From assembly GCA_902551445.1 (NCBI GenBank), contig CACDDB010000004.1, forward strand, positions 1-49,312: 49,312 bases of DNA, given 5' to 3'. This DNA is from an uncultured Pelagibacteraceae bacterium (GTDB taxonomy: Bacteria; Pseudomonadota; Alphaproteobacteria; Pelagibacterales; Pelagibacteraceae). Shown here piece after piece: positions 9,609 through 20,075 of this stretch; position 1 is the first letter of the stretch; every line of letters starts with the position of its first letter. The notes below the pieces were generated by a model. It was not told where the DNA came from, made no database searches, and was given only the letters and a program-made list of their open reading frames with translations. The translations under genes were made by a program, and so were the position numbers.

Positions 9609-10760
9609 TTGAAAAAGAAAATATATTACTGGTCACCGTCACTTGTAAATATTGCTACAAATAAAGCAGTTGTAAATTCAGCATGTAGTTTAAAAAAATA
9701 TAGCAAATCATATGAAGCGAGTATAATTAACTTTTTTGGTGAATTTAAAGATTATTATGAAAAATTGAAATTTGACAAGATTGATCTAATTGATTTTTAT
9801 TCTAATAAGTTTCATAAATATTTACCTCGTCATGGATTCTTTAAGAGCAGATTTTCGTTTATTGTAATTTATATCTTATCATTTTTTCCTTTATTATATT
9901 TAATAACTAAAAAGAAACCAGATTTTCTAATTATACATTTAATTACGTCACTTCCATTAACACTATTAATACTATTCAAATTCAAAACAAAGTTTGTTTT
10001 AAGAATATCAGGATTTCCAAAACTTGGTTTGGCAAGAAAGCTATTGTGGAAACTTTCTTTTAAAAAAATATATTGTATCACTTGTCCAACTGAGGCAACA
10101 AAAAATTATATAATTTCATTAAATATAATTGATAAAAGTAAAATATTTACATTATATGACCCTATTATAGACGTTAGTAAAATTTCCAAACTTAGAAATG
10201 AAAAAAATATTTATCAAAATAAAAATTATATATTTGCTGCTGGTAGACTTACAAAACAAAAAAATTTTGAATTAATGATAGATGGATTTAATGAAATTCA
10301 TAAACAATTTTCTGATATACAATTAGTTTTGGCAGGAGAAGGTGAATTAGAAAAAAAATTAAAAAATAAAGTCAAAAATTTAAATTTAGAAAACAAAATT
10401 ATTTTCATTGGTTATGAAAAAAATATTTATCGTTATATGTACAAATCTTTATGTTTTTTATCGACCTCTTTATGGGAGGACCCAGGTTTTGTGATTATTG
10501 AGGCAGCATTTTGTAATACTCCAATTATTTCAAGTGACTGTGAAAATGGACCAAAAGAAATATTACCAAGTAATGACTATGGATATATTTTTGAGTCAAA
10601 TAACTTGGTTAGTTTGAAAGAAAAATTAAGAGAATTTCTAAACGACAATGTTAAAAATAAAAAAATTGTTTATAATAAAAAAATGAATTGTTTAAAAAAT
10701 ATAAATAAATTTTCAATTTTTAGACACTATTTGGCTTTCAGAAAGATATTAGAAAAGTAA
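9609..10760 (+). CDS. Glycosyltransferase, GT4-type (TTG start in track)
   Basis: YIFAAGRLTKQKNFELMIDGF, FLSTSLWEDPGFVIIEAAFCNTPIISSDCENGPKEIL. Confidence 0.88.
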   Translation: MKKKIYYWSPSLVNIATNKAVVNSACSLKKYSKSYEASIINFFGEFKDYYEKLKFDKIDLIDFYSNKFHKYLPRHGFFKSRFSFIVIYILSFFPLLYLITKKKPDFLIIHLITSLPLTLLILFKFKTKFVLRISGFPKLGLARKLLWKLSFKKIYCITCPTEATKNYIISLNIIDKSKIFTLYDPIIDVSKISKLRNEKNIYQNKNYIFAAGRLTKQKNFELMIDGFNEIHKQFSDIQLVLAGEGELEKKLKNKVKNLNLENKIIFIGYEKNIYRYMYKSLCFLSTSLWEDPGFVIIEAAFCNTPIISSDCENGPKEILPSNDYGYIFESNNLVSLKEKLREFLNDNVKNKKIVYNKKMNCLKNINKFSIFRHYLAFRKILEK

Positions 10761-10839
10761 TGAAAAAATTTATATTGATATTTTATAATGATTTTATTGA
10801 ATTGAATTATATAAAGTATATTAATTATGAATTAATAAA

Positions 10840-11055
10840 ATGAAAAAACTTTTTTTACTATTTTTTAGTTTAATAGTGTTTATGCTGACGACTTCTAAAA
10901 GCTTTGCATATCTTGATCCAGGAACTGGCAGTATCATTTTACAAGCTATCTTAGGTTTTATAGCTGCCAGCATTGCAACTTTGACCATATATTGGAATAA
11001 ATTTAAAAATTTCTTTACAAAAATTTTTGGTAAAAAAGATAAAAAAAATAAATGA
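10840..11055 (+). CDS. Small membrane protein with signal/TM segment and YLDPGTGS motif
   Basis: MKKLFLLFFSLIVFMLTTSKSFAYLDPGTGSIILQAILGFIAASIATLTIYWNKFKNFF; ATGA overlap with the next gene. Confidence 0.75.
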   Translation: MKKLFLLFFSLIVFMLTTSKSFAYLDPGTGSIILQAILGFIAASIATLTIYWNKFKNFFTKIFGKKDKKNK

Positions 11056-12431
11056 TTTTTGATAAAGGCTCTTTTAGAGACCAAGCTGGTAAAATTTTTT
11101 ATTTAAATAACAAAGTATATAGAATCATTACAAATGAAGGTTCCGAAAGACTAAAATTTTTAGAAGAAAATCAAATAATCGAAAAATCAATTAAGGATAA
11201 TTATTTAATAAAATCTAAAGTTGTTAGCAATAATATAATTAATGAAAGTCTTTCAAAAAATGAAATAGTTTATGAACATGAAAAAATTCCATATATTTCA
11301 TATCCTTATGAGTGGTCTTTTTCTCAATTAAAAGCTGCTGCGTTACATCATCTAGAATTTCATTTATATTTATTAGATATAGGTGCAAATTTAATTGATG
11401 CTTCGGCTTACAATATTCAATTTATTGGAAACAAACCCATATTTATTGATTTATTATCTTTAAAAAAATATGAAGAAGGTGAATACTGGATTGGACACAA
11501 ACAGTTCTGCGAAAATTTTCTTAATCCTCTAATTCTTCAATCAAAAAAAGGTGTTTACTTTAATAATTGGTTTAAAGGAAATTTAGAAGGAATAAAAACT
11601 GAGGATTTAAATAATATATTAAGTTTTAAAGATAAGTTATCCTATAACATTTTTATACAGGTGTATTTATTAAATAAATTTGATCAAAGTTCTAAAAAAT
11701 CAACTAAAAAATTTAAATCAGACTTTAAAAAAAAATTTTCAAAAAAAAGCTTTTATGCACTATTAAGGCAAATTAAAAATTTTATTAAAAGTCTAAAGCC
11801 AAAAAAAAATAAAACAATTTGGGAAGACTATTCTCAAAATAATACTTACGATCAAAATGAAGAAATAAAAAAAATTGAATGCGTCTCAGAATTTATTAGT
11901 AAAAATAAATTTCAAATATTATGTGATTTAGGTTGTAATAATGGCTTATATTCTACATTAGCACTTGAAAAAGGAACTAAAAAAGTTGTTGGCTTTGATT
12001 ATGATATAAATGCAATTGAAGAAGCTTACAATATGTCGAAAAGAAAAAATTATAATTTTCTTCCTCTTTATCTTGATGCATCCAATCCAAGTACTAGAAT
12101 TGGATGGAATGAAAGTGAGAGAAAAAGTTTTAAAGACAGGGCAAAATTTGATTGTGTTTTGGCTCTAGCCTTTGAACATCATTTGAGTTTAGCAAAAAAC
12201 ATTCCTTTGGAGGAAGTATTAGAATGGATCATATCTATAGCACCAAAAGGGTTAATTGAATTTGTTCCAAAAAATGACCAAACAGTCCAAAAAATGTTAG
12301 AAATAAAAGGAGATATTTTCCATGATTACACTGAAGAGAATTTTGAAAAATACATAAGAAAAAATGCAAAAATAATTACAAAAAAAAATATAACTAAATC
12401 AGGAAGAAAAATATATGAATATGAGAGATAA
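11052..12431 (+). CDS. Two-domain protein: NoeA-like N-terminal region (possibly kinase-like) plus C-terminal SAM-dependent methyltransferase
   Basis: N-terminal LLDIGANLIDASAYNIQFIGNKPIFIDLLSLKKYEEGEYWIGHKQFCENFLNPL; C-terminal CDLGCNNGLYSTLALEKGTKKVVGFDYD and CVLALAFEHHLSL. Confidence 0.72.
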   Translation: MIFDKGSFRDQAGKIFYLNNKVYRIITNEGSERLKFLEENQIIEKSIKDNYLIKSKVVSNNIINESLSKNEIVYEHEKIPYISYPYEWSFSQLKAAALHHLEFHLYLLDIGANLIDASAYNIQFIGNKPIFIDLLSLKKYEEGEYWIGHKQFCENFLNPLILQSKKGVYFNNWFKGNLEGIKTEDLNNILSFKDKLSYNIFIQVYLLNKFDQSSKKSTKKFKSDFKKKFSKKSFYALLRQIKNFIKSLKPKKNKTIWEDYSQNNTYDQNEEIKKIECVSEFISKNKFQILCDLGCNNGLYSTLALEKGTKKVVGFDYDINAIEEAYNMSKRKNYNFLPLYLDASNPSTRIGWNESERKSFKDRAKFDCVLALAFEHHLSLAKNIPLEEVLEWIISIAPKGLIEFVPKNDQTVQKMLEIKGDIFHDYTEENFEKYIRKNAKIITKKNITKSGRKIYEYER

Positions 12432-13845
12432 TTTATTAATTATTTTTTCTTTTTTTCCTGTTTTTCTATTTAGATCTAATTTTACGACAAATGAAATTAT
12501 ATTTATTATAATATTTTTATTATTAATTTTACTAGTCCTGATTCAACTAAATAATTATTTAGAAAAAAAAAATGTAAAAAGTATTCAAATTCTTTTTTTT
12601 TGTTTTGTGATTACTTATGGAATAGATAATCATTTGGGATTGTATAACGGTTTAATTGCACCTTATGTAGATGATTTAAAAATTTTTAGAATTATTTATA
12701 TTCCAGCAATAATATTACTTATTATAATTTTTTTATTAAACTTTCTTTTATTTAAATACTTTAAAGATAAGCAAAAAATTTTCACAATTATTTTTGTTTT
12801 CATAACAACATTATTTGTATTTAATATTTTTGATAATTCAAAATCATTCAAAAAAATTCCTAATATAATTAAAAAAACTGATTATAAAACAAAATCAACA
12901 GATTTAGTTTTAATTTTAGATGAAATGTCTGGCTTAAATTCCATTGAAAGCAAAACATTGTCTGGTAAGGAATTTGTTGGTTTTGCAGAAGAATTTTTCC
13001 AAAAAAACAATTTTGAGTACTATCCTAATGCATACTCAATATCTGATAATAGTATTAGCGCAATTACCTCAATGGTTAATTTTAAAAGTAGCTTTAATGA
13101 AAAAGACAGAAAAAAATATGTAAATAAATCAAAAAATTATTTTATTGAATTTAATTTATTAGAGTCAAAGTTATTTGAAAAATTTGAGTCAATATCTGTT
13201 TTTCAAAATATGCATATTAATTTTTGTCAACTACCCAATGTAGTAAAATGCCACCAATTCAATCCTTTCAATTCATATGAATTCTTAAATGGATTTAAAG
13301 ATAATTTATTTACAAAATATTTTTCCATATGGAGTTTAAATGGCTCAGTATTTGGGAAACTTTTTTGGAGATTTGGTAAGCAGATAAGGTTATCAGATTC
13401 TTTAATTGAACCTGAAGGTCAAAAAGCAACTATTAAGAAAACTTTTAAAGATATAAAGCAAGATGTATTTTCAAACAGATTTGATTTAATATTTGTGCAT
13501 ATATTATTTCCTCATACTCCATTTGGACTAGAAAAAAATTGTAAATATTCAGGTAAGCTAAGCAATATGAATAATTTTTTTAGCAAAGATAAAAAAGTTG
13601 AACTACACAACATTGAAAGAAAATGTGTTTTAATTTTCCTAAATCAATTTATGAAAACTATAGAGAATAAAAATGACTTGAGAATAATTTTACTTTCAGA
13701 TCATGGTTCAAGGATTTATAATAAACCAGAAAGCTCTAACTCAATAATATTAGCTACTAAAAATATAACCGACAAAAAATTCATCAAAAATGATTCAAAA
13801 ATTTCATCACAGGAAAAATTTTTTGATCTATATGGCAAACAATAA
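12415..13845 (+). CDS. Membrane-anchored sulfatase/phosphoethanolamine-transferase-like protein (alkaline phosphatase superfamily)
   Basis: Several N-terminal TM stretches; DLVLILDEMSGLNSI, YPNAYSISDNSISAITSMVNF, FVHILFPHTPFG, RIILLSDHGSR. Start overlaps the upstream gene by 17 nt. Confidence 0.7.
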   Translation: MNMRDNLLIIFSFFPVFLFRSNFTTNEIIFIIIFLLLILLVLIQLNNYLEKKNVKSIQILFFCFVITYGIDNHLGLYNGLIAPYVDDLKIFRIIYIPAIILLIIIFLLNFLLFKYFKDKQKIFTIIFVFITTLFVFNIFDNSKSFKKIPNIIKKTDYKTKSTDLVLILDEMSGLNSIESKTLSGKEFVGFAEEFFQKNNFEYYPNAYSISDNSISAITSMVNFKSSFNEKDRKKYVNKSKNYFIEFNLLESKLFEKFESISVFQNMHINFCQLPNVVKCHQFNPFNSYEFLNGFKDNLFTKYFSIWSLNGSVFGKLFWRFGKQIRLSDSLIEPEGQKATIKKTFKDIKQDVFSNRFDLIFVHILFPHTPFGLEKNCKYSGKLSNMNNFFSKDKKVELHNIERKCVLIFLNQFMKTIENKNDLRIILLSDHGSRIYNKPESSNSIILATKNITDKKFIKNDSKISSQEKFFDLYGKQ

Positions 13846-14631
13846 ATGAAGTCATCTATACTTATTACGTCATTTAATAAAGGTCAGTATATAGACGAAT
13901 GTATACTCTCTTGTATAAACCAAGATTATGCAGATGATGCAGAAATTTTAGTTTTAGATAATTATTCAGAAGATAATTCAGATCAAATATTTGCAAAATA
14001 TAAAGACAAAATAAAAGTATTTAAAAAAAAAAGAGTAAGTATATATCCCGCATTAAATCAAATAGATTTGATTAAAGAAGGACTAAGCATTAGTAATGGA
14101 AATTTAATTTATTTATTAGACGGTGATGACTTTTTTTTAAAAAATAAATTATTAAATGTAAATAATATTTTTAAAAAAAATCCTAATTTAGAAGTAGTAT
14201 ATGATACATCTTTAAAAAAAAGAGGAAATAAACTTTCTACTTATGAAATTAAGACAAAACTAAATAAAAATGTTTGGCCTTCAATAATTAATACTAGTTC
14301 TATATCAATCAAAAAAGAATTTATTTTAGAAATTCTAAATAAAAAATTATTTGATGATTTTAATCTTTTAGAAATAGATTTCAGAATAAACGTTTATTCA
14401 AGAAATATAAAAAAAAATTATATTATCTCCAAAGATGCTTATACAGTTTATAGGCAACTTGACGATTCAATAATGGGAAATATTAAAAAATATTCCTCAA
14501 AATGGTGGCAAAAAAGAAAGCAAGCTCACGAATTTATGAAAATTATGTATTTAAATAATGGCTTGGAATACCATAATAAATTGGATTTTTTATTAACAAA
14601 TTTTATAAACAAATTTATTAAAACTAAGTGA
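13846..14631 (+). CDS. Glycosyltransferase family 2
   Basis: SSILITSFNKGQYIDECILSCINQDY, ILVLDNYSEDNS, GNLIYLLDGDDFFL; starts immediately after the upstream stop codon. Confidence 0.85.
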   Translation: MKSSILITSFNKGQYIDECILSCINQDYADDAEILVLDNYSEDNSDQIFAKYKDKIKVFKKKRVSIYPALNQIDLIKEGLSISNGNLIYLLDGDDFFLKNKLLNVNNIFKKNPNLEVVYDTSLKKRGNKLSTYEIKTKLNKNVWPSIINTSSISIKKEFILEILNKKLFDDFNLLEIDFRINVYSRNIKKNYIISKDAYTVYRQLDDSIMGNIKKYSSKWWQKRKQAHEFMKIMYLNNGLEYHNKLDFLLTNFINKFIKTK

Positions 14632-16271
14632 AATTATTAATATTCATATTATTTTATATTTTACTTACATTTTCAATTGTTGGTTATGGAATGTTATTAA
14701 GAAAATTTGTTGGACAAAACAGTACAAATTGTATTGGTTATTCAGGTATTTATGGAATTTTTTTTATAACATTTATTTCATATTTTATAAATTATTTTAT
14801 CCCAATTTTTGGATTAATTAATATTTTTATTCATTTCTTTGGATTTATTTTGTTTTTCTATTTTTATAAAAAAAAGTTTTTATTTACCAATAATGAATTA
14901 GCTTTATTATTTGTAGTAATTCTATTTTCTTTTTTATTTATATTAAGTGCCAAACCGCATGATGATTTTTCATATTATCATTTTCCGTACATTAATATGT
15001 TAAATAACGATAGTCTTCAAATTGGAATAGGAAATTTTAACCATGGATTTAGAACACACTCTTCAATTTTTTATTTTTCATCAACATTTTATTTGCCGTT
15101 AATCAATTATGAGTTAATTCATTTAGGATCAGCATTTTTTTTAATTTTTTCTAATTTAATATTATTAAAAAAATTAACTATAGATAAAAATAATTATAAC
15201 AAATTTATATTAATTTTAAGTGTTTTATCTTTTGCATTATTAAATATTTTTTTCTATAGAATTGGAGAACATGGAGTTGATAGATCAGCTCAAATTTTAA
15301 TCATATTGTTAATTATAGAAATGTTTATAATTTTTAATTTTAAAAAAATAAAGTTAAAAAATATTACTGATTTAATAATATTAATTATTTTATCGGCTTC
15401 ATTAAAACCAATATATTTCATCTATTTCTTATTTTTTTTTCTATTTATTTATTATAGCAGAAAAAAATTAGCATTCATTCTAGAAGTAATTAAATCTAAA
15501 ATTTTTGTGTTATCAAATATATTTATACTTTTTGTAATATCTGTAAATTTTTTAAATTCTGGTTGTTTAATATATCCTTTGGCATTTACTTGTTTTGATA
15601 ATTTTATATGGTCAATACCAATTGATCAAGTTAATCAAATGAATCAACATTATAATCTTTGGTCGAAAGCTGGAACCACTCCTAATTTTCAGGTTACCAA
15701 CCCAGAAGAATATTTAAAAGATTTTAAATGGGTTTCTAATTGGCTTGATCTTTATTTTTTTAATAAAGTTTCAGATTATTTATTAGGCTTATTAATACTT
15801 TTATTATTTGTTTTTTTAATACTATTTAAATCAAACAATAATAAATTTGTATTTATAAAATATTTACCAGTATACTTGGTAATAGTAATTTGCTTTTTAG
15901 AGTGGTTTTTAAATCATCCCGCATTAAGATATGGAGGTTATCATTTAATAGCTTTATTATTTTTTATTCCTTTCTCAATCTATTTATCACATAAAACTTT
16001 TAATCATAATAAGATGAGCAAAAAGATTTTTTTAGTTATAATTTTAATATTTTCAATTTTTGTAGTTAGAAATATTCAAAGAATATCAAAAGAGCATCAA
16101 GCGTATGATTACAATTTATTTATCCACCCATCATTTGATAAAAAATTTGAAAACTATTCCATATATTCAGGAATAATTGATGCAAAGGGTTGCAATATAA
16201 ATAATTGTAATAAAGAAGGAATAGCTTCTAAAAAATTCATGAATAAATTCATTTTTATTATTAATCAATAA
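14628..16271 (+). CDS. Polytopic membrane protein, possibly GT-C-type glycosyltransferase
   Basis: GTG start overlapping the upstream stop (GTGA); many hydrophobic segments; early SAKPHDDFSYYHFPYINM loop with acidic residues resembling GT-C first loops. Confidence 0.55.
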   Translation: MKLLIFILFYILLTFSIVGYGMLLRKFVGQNSTNCIGYSGIYGIFFITFISYFINYFIPIFGLINIFIHFFGFILFFYFYKKKFLFTNNELALLFVVILFSFLFILSAKPHDDFSYYHFPYINMLNNDSLQIGIGNFNHGFRTHSSIFYFSSTFYLPLINYELIHLGSAFFLIFSNLILLKKLTIDKNNYNKFILILSVLSFALLNIFFYRIGEHGVDRSAQILIILLIIEMFIIFNFKKIKLKNITDLIILIILSASLKPIYFIYFLFFFLFIYYSRKKLAFILEVIKSKIFVLSNIFILFVISVNFLNSGCLIYPLAFTCFDNFIWSIPIDQVNQMNQHYNLWSKAGTTPNFQVTNPEEYLKDFKWVSNWLDLYFFNKVSDYLLGLLILLLFVFLILFKSNNNKFVFIKYLPVYLVIVICFLEWFLNHPALRYGGYHLIALLFFIPFSIYLSHKTFNHNKMSKKIFLVIILIFSIFVVRNIQRISKEHQAYDYNLFIHPSFDKKFENYSIYSGIIDAKGCNINNCNKEGIASKKFMNKFIFIINQ

Positions 16272-16291
16272 TATTAGATATCAAATTTTTA

Positions 16292-17326
16292 CTAATTATT
16301 TATGTTTCTTAACTCAGACTTGACCATTTCATTAATTAATTCTTTTATATTAGTTTTTGGTCGCCAATTAAGCTCTTTCTTAGCCTTTCTAGAGTCTCCT
16401 AGCAAGGTATCCACTTCTAAAGGTCTATAATATTCCTTGTCACATTCTACTATAAGCTTATTATTAAAATAGCACTTAGAATTAAATCCTTTACCTTTCC
16501 AACTATACTTCATATTTAAATCCTTAAGGACTAGATTTACAAATTCTTTAACAGTATATTGTTTTCCAGTTGATATTACGTAATCAGTGGGCGTTTTTTT
16601 TTGTAGCATTTTCCACATAGCTTCAACATAATCCCTAGCATGTCCCCAGTCTCTCTTCGCATCAAGATTTCCCAGATACAATTTTTTTTGTTTGCCTAAT
16701 TTTATTTTTACTAAAGCGTTTACTATTTTTTTTGTAACAAAAGTTCCACCTCTAACTGGACTTTCATGATTAAACAATATTCCATTGCACGCAAAAATTT
16801 TATATGCTTCTCGATAGTTTACTGTTATCCAGTGTGCATAAAGTTTTGCAACACCATAAGGACTTCGTGGATAAAATGGAGTTTTTTCATTTTGTGGAGT
16901 TTCTGCAACTTTTCCAAACATTTCAGAAGTTCCAGCTTGGTAAAATTTTGTTTTTTTCTCTAATTTGTGAAATCTTATAGCTTCTAAAATTCTTAGCGCT
17001 CCGATTGCATCAGCATTTGCAGTGTATTCGGGAACTTCAAATGATACTGCAACATGAGACTGTGCTGCAAGATTATATATTTCATTTGGAATTATTTTTT
17101 TAATTATTGAAGAAACTGAAATAGTATCTGTTACATCACCGTAATGTAGAATAAATTTTCTATTTCTTTCATGTGGGTCTTGATATAAATTTTCAATTCT
17201 TCCAGTATTAAAGGAAGAAGATCTTCTAATAACACCGTGAACCTCATAACCTTTTTTCAGCAATAATGCTGATAGATAAGATCCGTCTTGACCGGTAACA
17301 CCAAATATCAAAGCTTTTTTTTTCAT
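16292..17326 (-). CDS. gmd: GDP-mannose 4,6-dehydratase
   Basis: [119 protein letters not shown]. Confidence 0.96.
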   Translation of the reverse strand: MKKKALIFGVTGQDGSYLSALLLKKGYEVHGVIRRSSSFNTGRIENLYQDPHERNRKFILHYGDVTDTISVSSIIKKIIPNEIYNLAAQSHVAVSFEVPEYTANADAIGALRILEAIRFHKLEKKTKFYQAGTSEMFGKVAETPQNEKTPFYPRSPYGVAKLYAHWITVNYREAYKIFACNGILFNHESPVRGGTFVTKKIVNALVKIKLGKQKKLYLGNLDAKRDWGHARDYVEAMWKMLQKKTPTDYVISTGKQYTVKEFVNLVLKDLNMKYSWKGKGFNSKCYFNNKLIVECDKEYYRPLEVDTLLGDSRKAKKELNWRPKTNIKELINEMVKSELRNINN

Positions 17327-17422
17327 ATAATTTTATCAATAACACTTAAAATAAAAAATAAATACTATTTTATTCAAATTTTTATAAGGAAATACTTACT
17401 ACGAAATATAAGATTTTTAATA

Positions 17423-18130
17423 CTATATTTTTGTATTTTGATAAATATATTCAAACGTTTTTCTAAAAAACATTTTTATTTTAAAAACCTTTATAAATCC
17501 ATTTTTATTTAGATAGCTGTGAATATCAGAAAAAGAGTATTTTTTTTTCAACATATCATCATAGTGATGCTCAAAGTAAATATATTTAATATTCTTAATT
17601 TTTTTCTTGGCTCCCTTAATTACTTTAAATTCAAATCCCTCTGTATCAATTTTCAAAATATCTATTTTATTAATGGATTCTTTTTCCATAAAATCATTTA
17701 AAGTATTTATTTCAACATTGAATATTTTATCTTGATCTTTTTTAAAATTGAAAATACTTAAAATTTTATTTTTTTTTTTAAAATAATTTGAATTTTGATT
17801 TATATCGACCAATGTAGAAGATGAACTTTCTTCTAATTGATTAAAGCTTAAAATTGATTTATTTTCTCCCAAACCAAATTTAAAAATTTTTATTTCATTT
17901 TTCATTTTTGAAATTTTTTTTTTAAGATAATCAAAATTTATAGGACTAGGTTCAAAGCAATAAAATTCTTTAACAATAAAATGATCATTAAAAAGTTTTA
18001 TAGTTTCTCCTTTGTGAGCACCAACATCAAAAAATGTATTGATTTGAATTTTTTCAGATTTAAAGAAGTTAACTATTTTTTTTTGATTATATTTGTCAAT
18101 TAAAGACAGTATATAGATAATTAATTTCAT
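17423..18130 (-). CDS. FkbM-family methyltransferase
   Basis: TFFDVGAHKGETIKLF, YCFEPSPINFDYLKKK, IDILKIDTEGFEFKVIKGAKK. Confidence 0.88.
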   Translation of the reverse strand: MKLIIYILSLIDKYNQKKIVNFFKSEKIQINTFFDVGAHKGETIKLFNDHFIVKEFYCFEPSPINFDYLKKKISKMKNEIKIFKFGLGENKSILSFNQLEESSSSTLVDINQNSNYFKKKNKILSIFNFKKDQDKIFNVEINTLNDFMEKESINKIDILKIDTEGFEFKVIKGAKKKIKNIKYIYFEHHYDDMLKKKYSFSDIHSYLNKNGFIKVFKIKMFFRKTFEYIYQNTKI

Positions 18131-18231
18131 ATTTTTGTCTGTTTAAGATTTAATTTTTAAATACATAATTATATAACTTATTAAAATATAAATTATATTA
18201 TATAACTTACTTATTAGATCGATAAAATTTT

Positions 18232-18966
18232 ATGCAGTTAGTTTCAGTAATAATGCCTTATTATAGAAAAAAAGAATATGTTGAGAATGCAATTATTTCT
18301 GTAGAAAATCAGTCATATAAAAACCTTGAGCTAATAATTGTTTATGATGATGATGATATTAACGATTTTGAATTCCTAAAAAATATTACACAAAAATATA
18401 GCAATATAAAAATATTAAAGAATGACCATAATATTGGCGCAGGTTTATCTAGAAATAAAGGCATTAAAAATGCAAATGGTAATTTAATTGCTTTTATTGA
18501 TGCAGATGATTTTTGGTATAGTGAAAAAATAGAAAAGCAAATTGCATATCTTGATGAAAAAAATTTAGATTTTGTTTTTTGTGATTATTTAAAAAAAAGT
18601 GGGCCTAAAAAAAAGGAAATCATTTGCAGCAAGGAAATTCTTAAATATGAAAATTTACTTTATTCATGTGATATTGGACTTTCAACTGTGCTAATAAAAA
18701 AAAATATTATTTTAAACAATCTTTTCCCTCCGTTAAAAACAAAAGAGGATTTTGTTGTATGGCTATCCATAGCAAAAAAAGGAACTAATTTAGTTAAATT
18801 AAACCAGACATTAGTTGAATGGAATAGTGTTAAAGGCTCTTTATCATCGAATATTTTTCAAAAAGTGATTGATGGATATAGAGTTTATAGAAAATTTCAA
18901 AATTTTAGTGTTTTAGTTTCGATATATTACTTAATTATTCTAAGCTTTAATTCATTAAAAAAATAA
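18232..18966 (+). CDS. Glycosyltransferase family 2
   Basis: VSVIMPYYRKKEYVENAIISVENQSYKNLELIIVYDDD, AGLSRNKGIKNANGNLIAFIDADDFW. Confidence 0.9.
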   Translation: MQLVSVIMPYYRKKEYVENAIISVENQSYKNLELIIVYDDDDINDFEFLKNITQKYSNIKILKNDHNIGAGLSRNKGIKNANGNLIAFIDADDFWYSEKIEKQIAYLDEKNLDFVFCDYLKKSGPKKKEIICSKEILKYENLLYSCDIGLSTVLIKKNIILNNLFPPLKTKEDFVVWLSIAKKGTNLVKLNQTLVEWNSVKGSLSSNIFQKVIDGYRVYRKFQNFSVLVSIYYLIILSFNSLKK

Positions 18967-18967
18967 T

Positions 18968-19981
18968 TTATTTTTTTAATTTAATTTTTAAAAAGTTATA
19001 AGAAACTAAATAAACTATAATATTTGCTGTCACAATATATATTAGAGTTTCAGTATGACTATGAAATTTAATGCCAATTATAAATGAGAATAAATTATAA
19101 AAAATTATTATAAATGAAGTAATAAAATGGTTTAAGTTTTGTTTTAAATTATTTGAAGAACTTATAAATCTGTAAAGCATTTGATGTAAATGGTTTGTGT
19201 CAGGATTATAAGAAACTTTGCCTTTTGATGATCTTCTGATTATTGAAAAAAGCAATTCAAAACATGGATACCAAAGTAGTAAAATAACAAAATAAGGTGA
19301 AATTAAAATATCTGCATTAGCAAGCTCGATTAAATTTAAACCCAAGAACAAGGATAACAGGTATGAACCAGAGTCACCTAGAATGATAATTCCAAATAAA
19401 TTAAATACTAAAAGAATAATTATAACGAATGCTAAATTTATTATAGCATTTTTATCACCTATATAACTTCCCAAATAAATTAGGATAAGTAAAAAAATTA
19501 TTAAAACATAAGATATTAATAAATTATTTATACCATCTATAAAATTACATCCATTTATTAAAATGATTAAACAAAATGTAACAAAAAAATAATTTATAGA
19601 ATTATTTTGTAATAGTATATCTACTATACCAAATCTAGTTTCTAAAATTTTAATATCTAACAATGCAACGAAAGTTAATAATGAGATGAATTGAATTAAT
19701 AATCTTTTATTTGGGCTATTTAATATCTTTAAATCAGATAATAAACCTATCACAAAAAATAAAAAATAAAGTAAAAACAAATAAAAATCGTTTTTAAGAA
19801 TTGAGTCGTAAAACAAAAATATAAAAATTATTAAGCCACCCAAAAAGTAACTGTTGTTTTTACCCGCAAATTTTTTATGTTTATCGACTTTATTATCTAA
19901 AAATATTTTGAAATGTTTAGATAAAAGAAGAATTGTAGTAATAATAATTACTATAAAAATATTAAATATATAAGACATCAA
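18968..19981 (-). CDS. Undecaprenyl-phosphate sugar-1-phosphate transferase (WecA/MraY-like)
   Basis: KKFAGKNNSYFLGGLIIF, LINGCNFIDGINNLL, FGIIILGDSGSYLLSLFLG, NPDTNHLHQMLYR in a polytopic membrane protein. Confidence 0.85.
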   Translation of the reverse strand: MMSYIFNIFIVIIITTILLLSKHFKIFLDNKVDKHKKFAGKNNSYFLGGLIIFIFLFYDSILKNDFYLFLLYFLFFVIGLLSDLKILNSPNKRLLIQFISLLTFVALLDIKILETRFGIVDILLQNNSINYFFVTFCLIILINGCNFIDGINNLLISYVLIIFLLILIYLGSYIGDKNAIINLAFVIIILLVFNLFGIIILGDSGSYLLSLFLGLNLIELANADILISPYFVILLLWYPCFELLFSIIRRSSKGKVSYNPDTNHLHQMLYRFISSSNNLKQNLNHFITSFIIIFYNLFSFIIGIKFHSHTETLIYIVTANIIVYLVSYNFLKIKLKK

Positions 19982-20075
19982 AAATAATAAAAATGTAGTG
20001 AAATGTTTATCATATTGTATAAGAGATACTAATATAAAAAAAATTGACTTTTAAATAGGAATTAAAATAATAAAT

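Noticed and set aside
10821-11084. Minus-strand 87-aa ORF opposite the YLDPGTGS gene
   Set aside because: Mirror of a coding region with signal-peptide, motif and overlap evidence on the + strand; no family resemblance.
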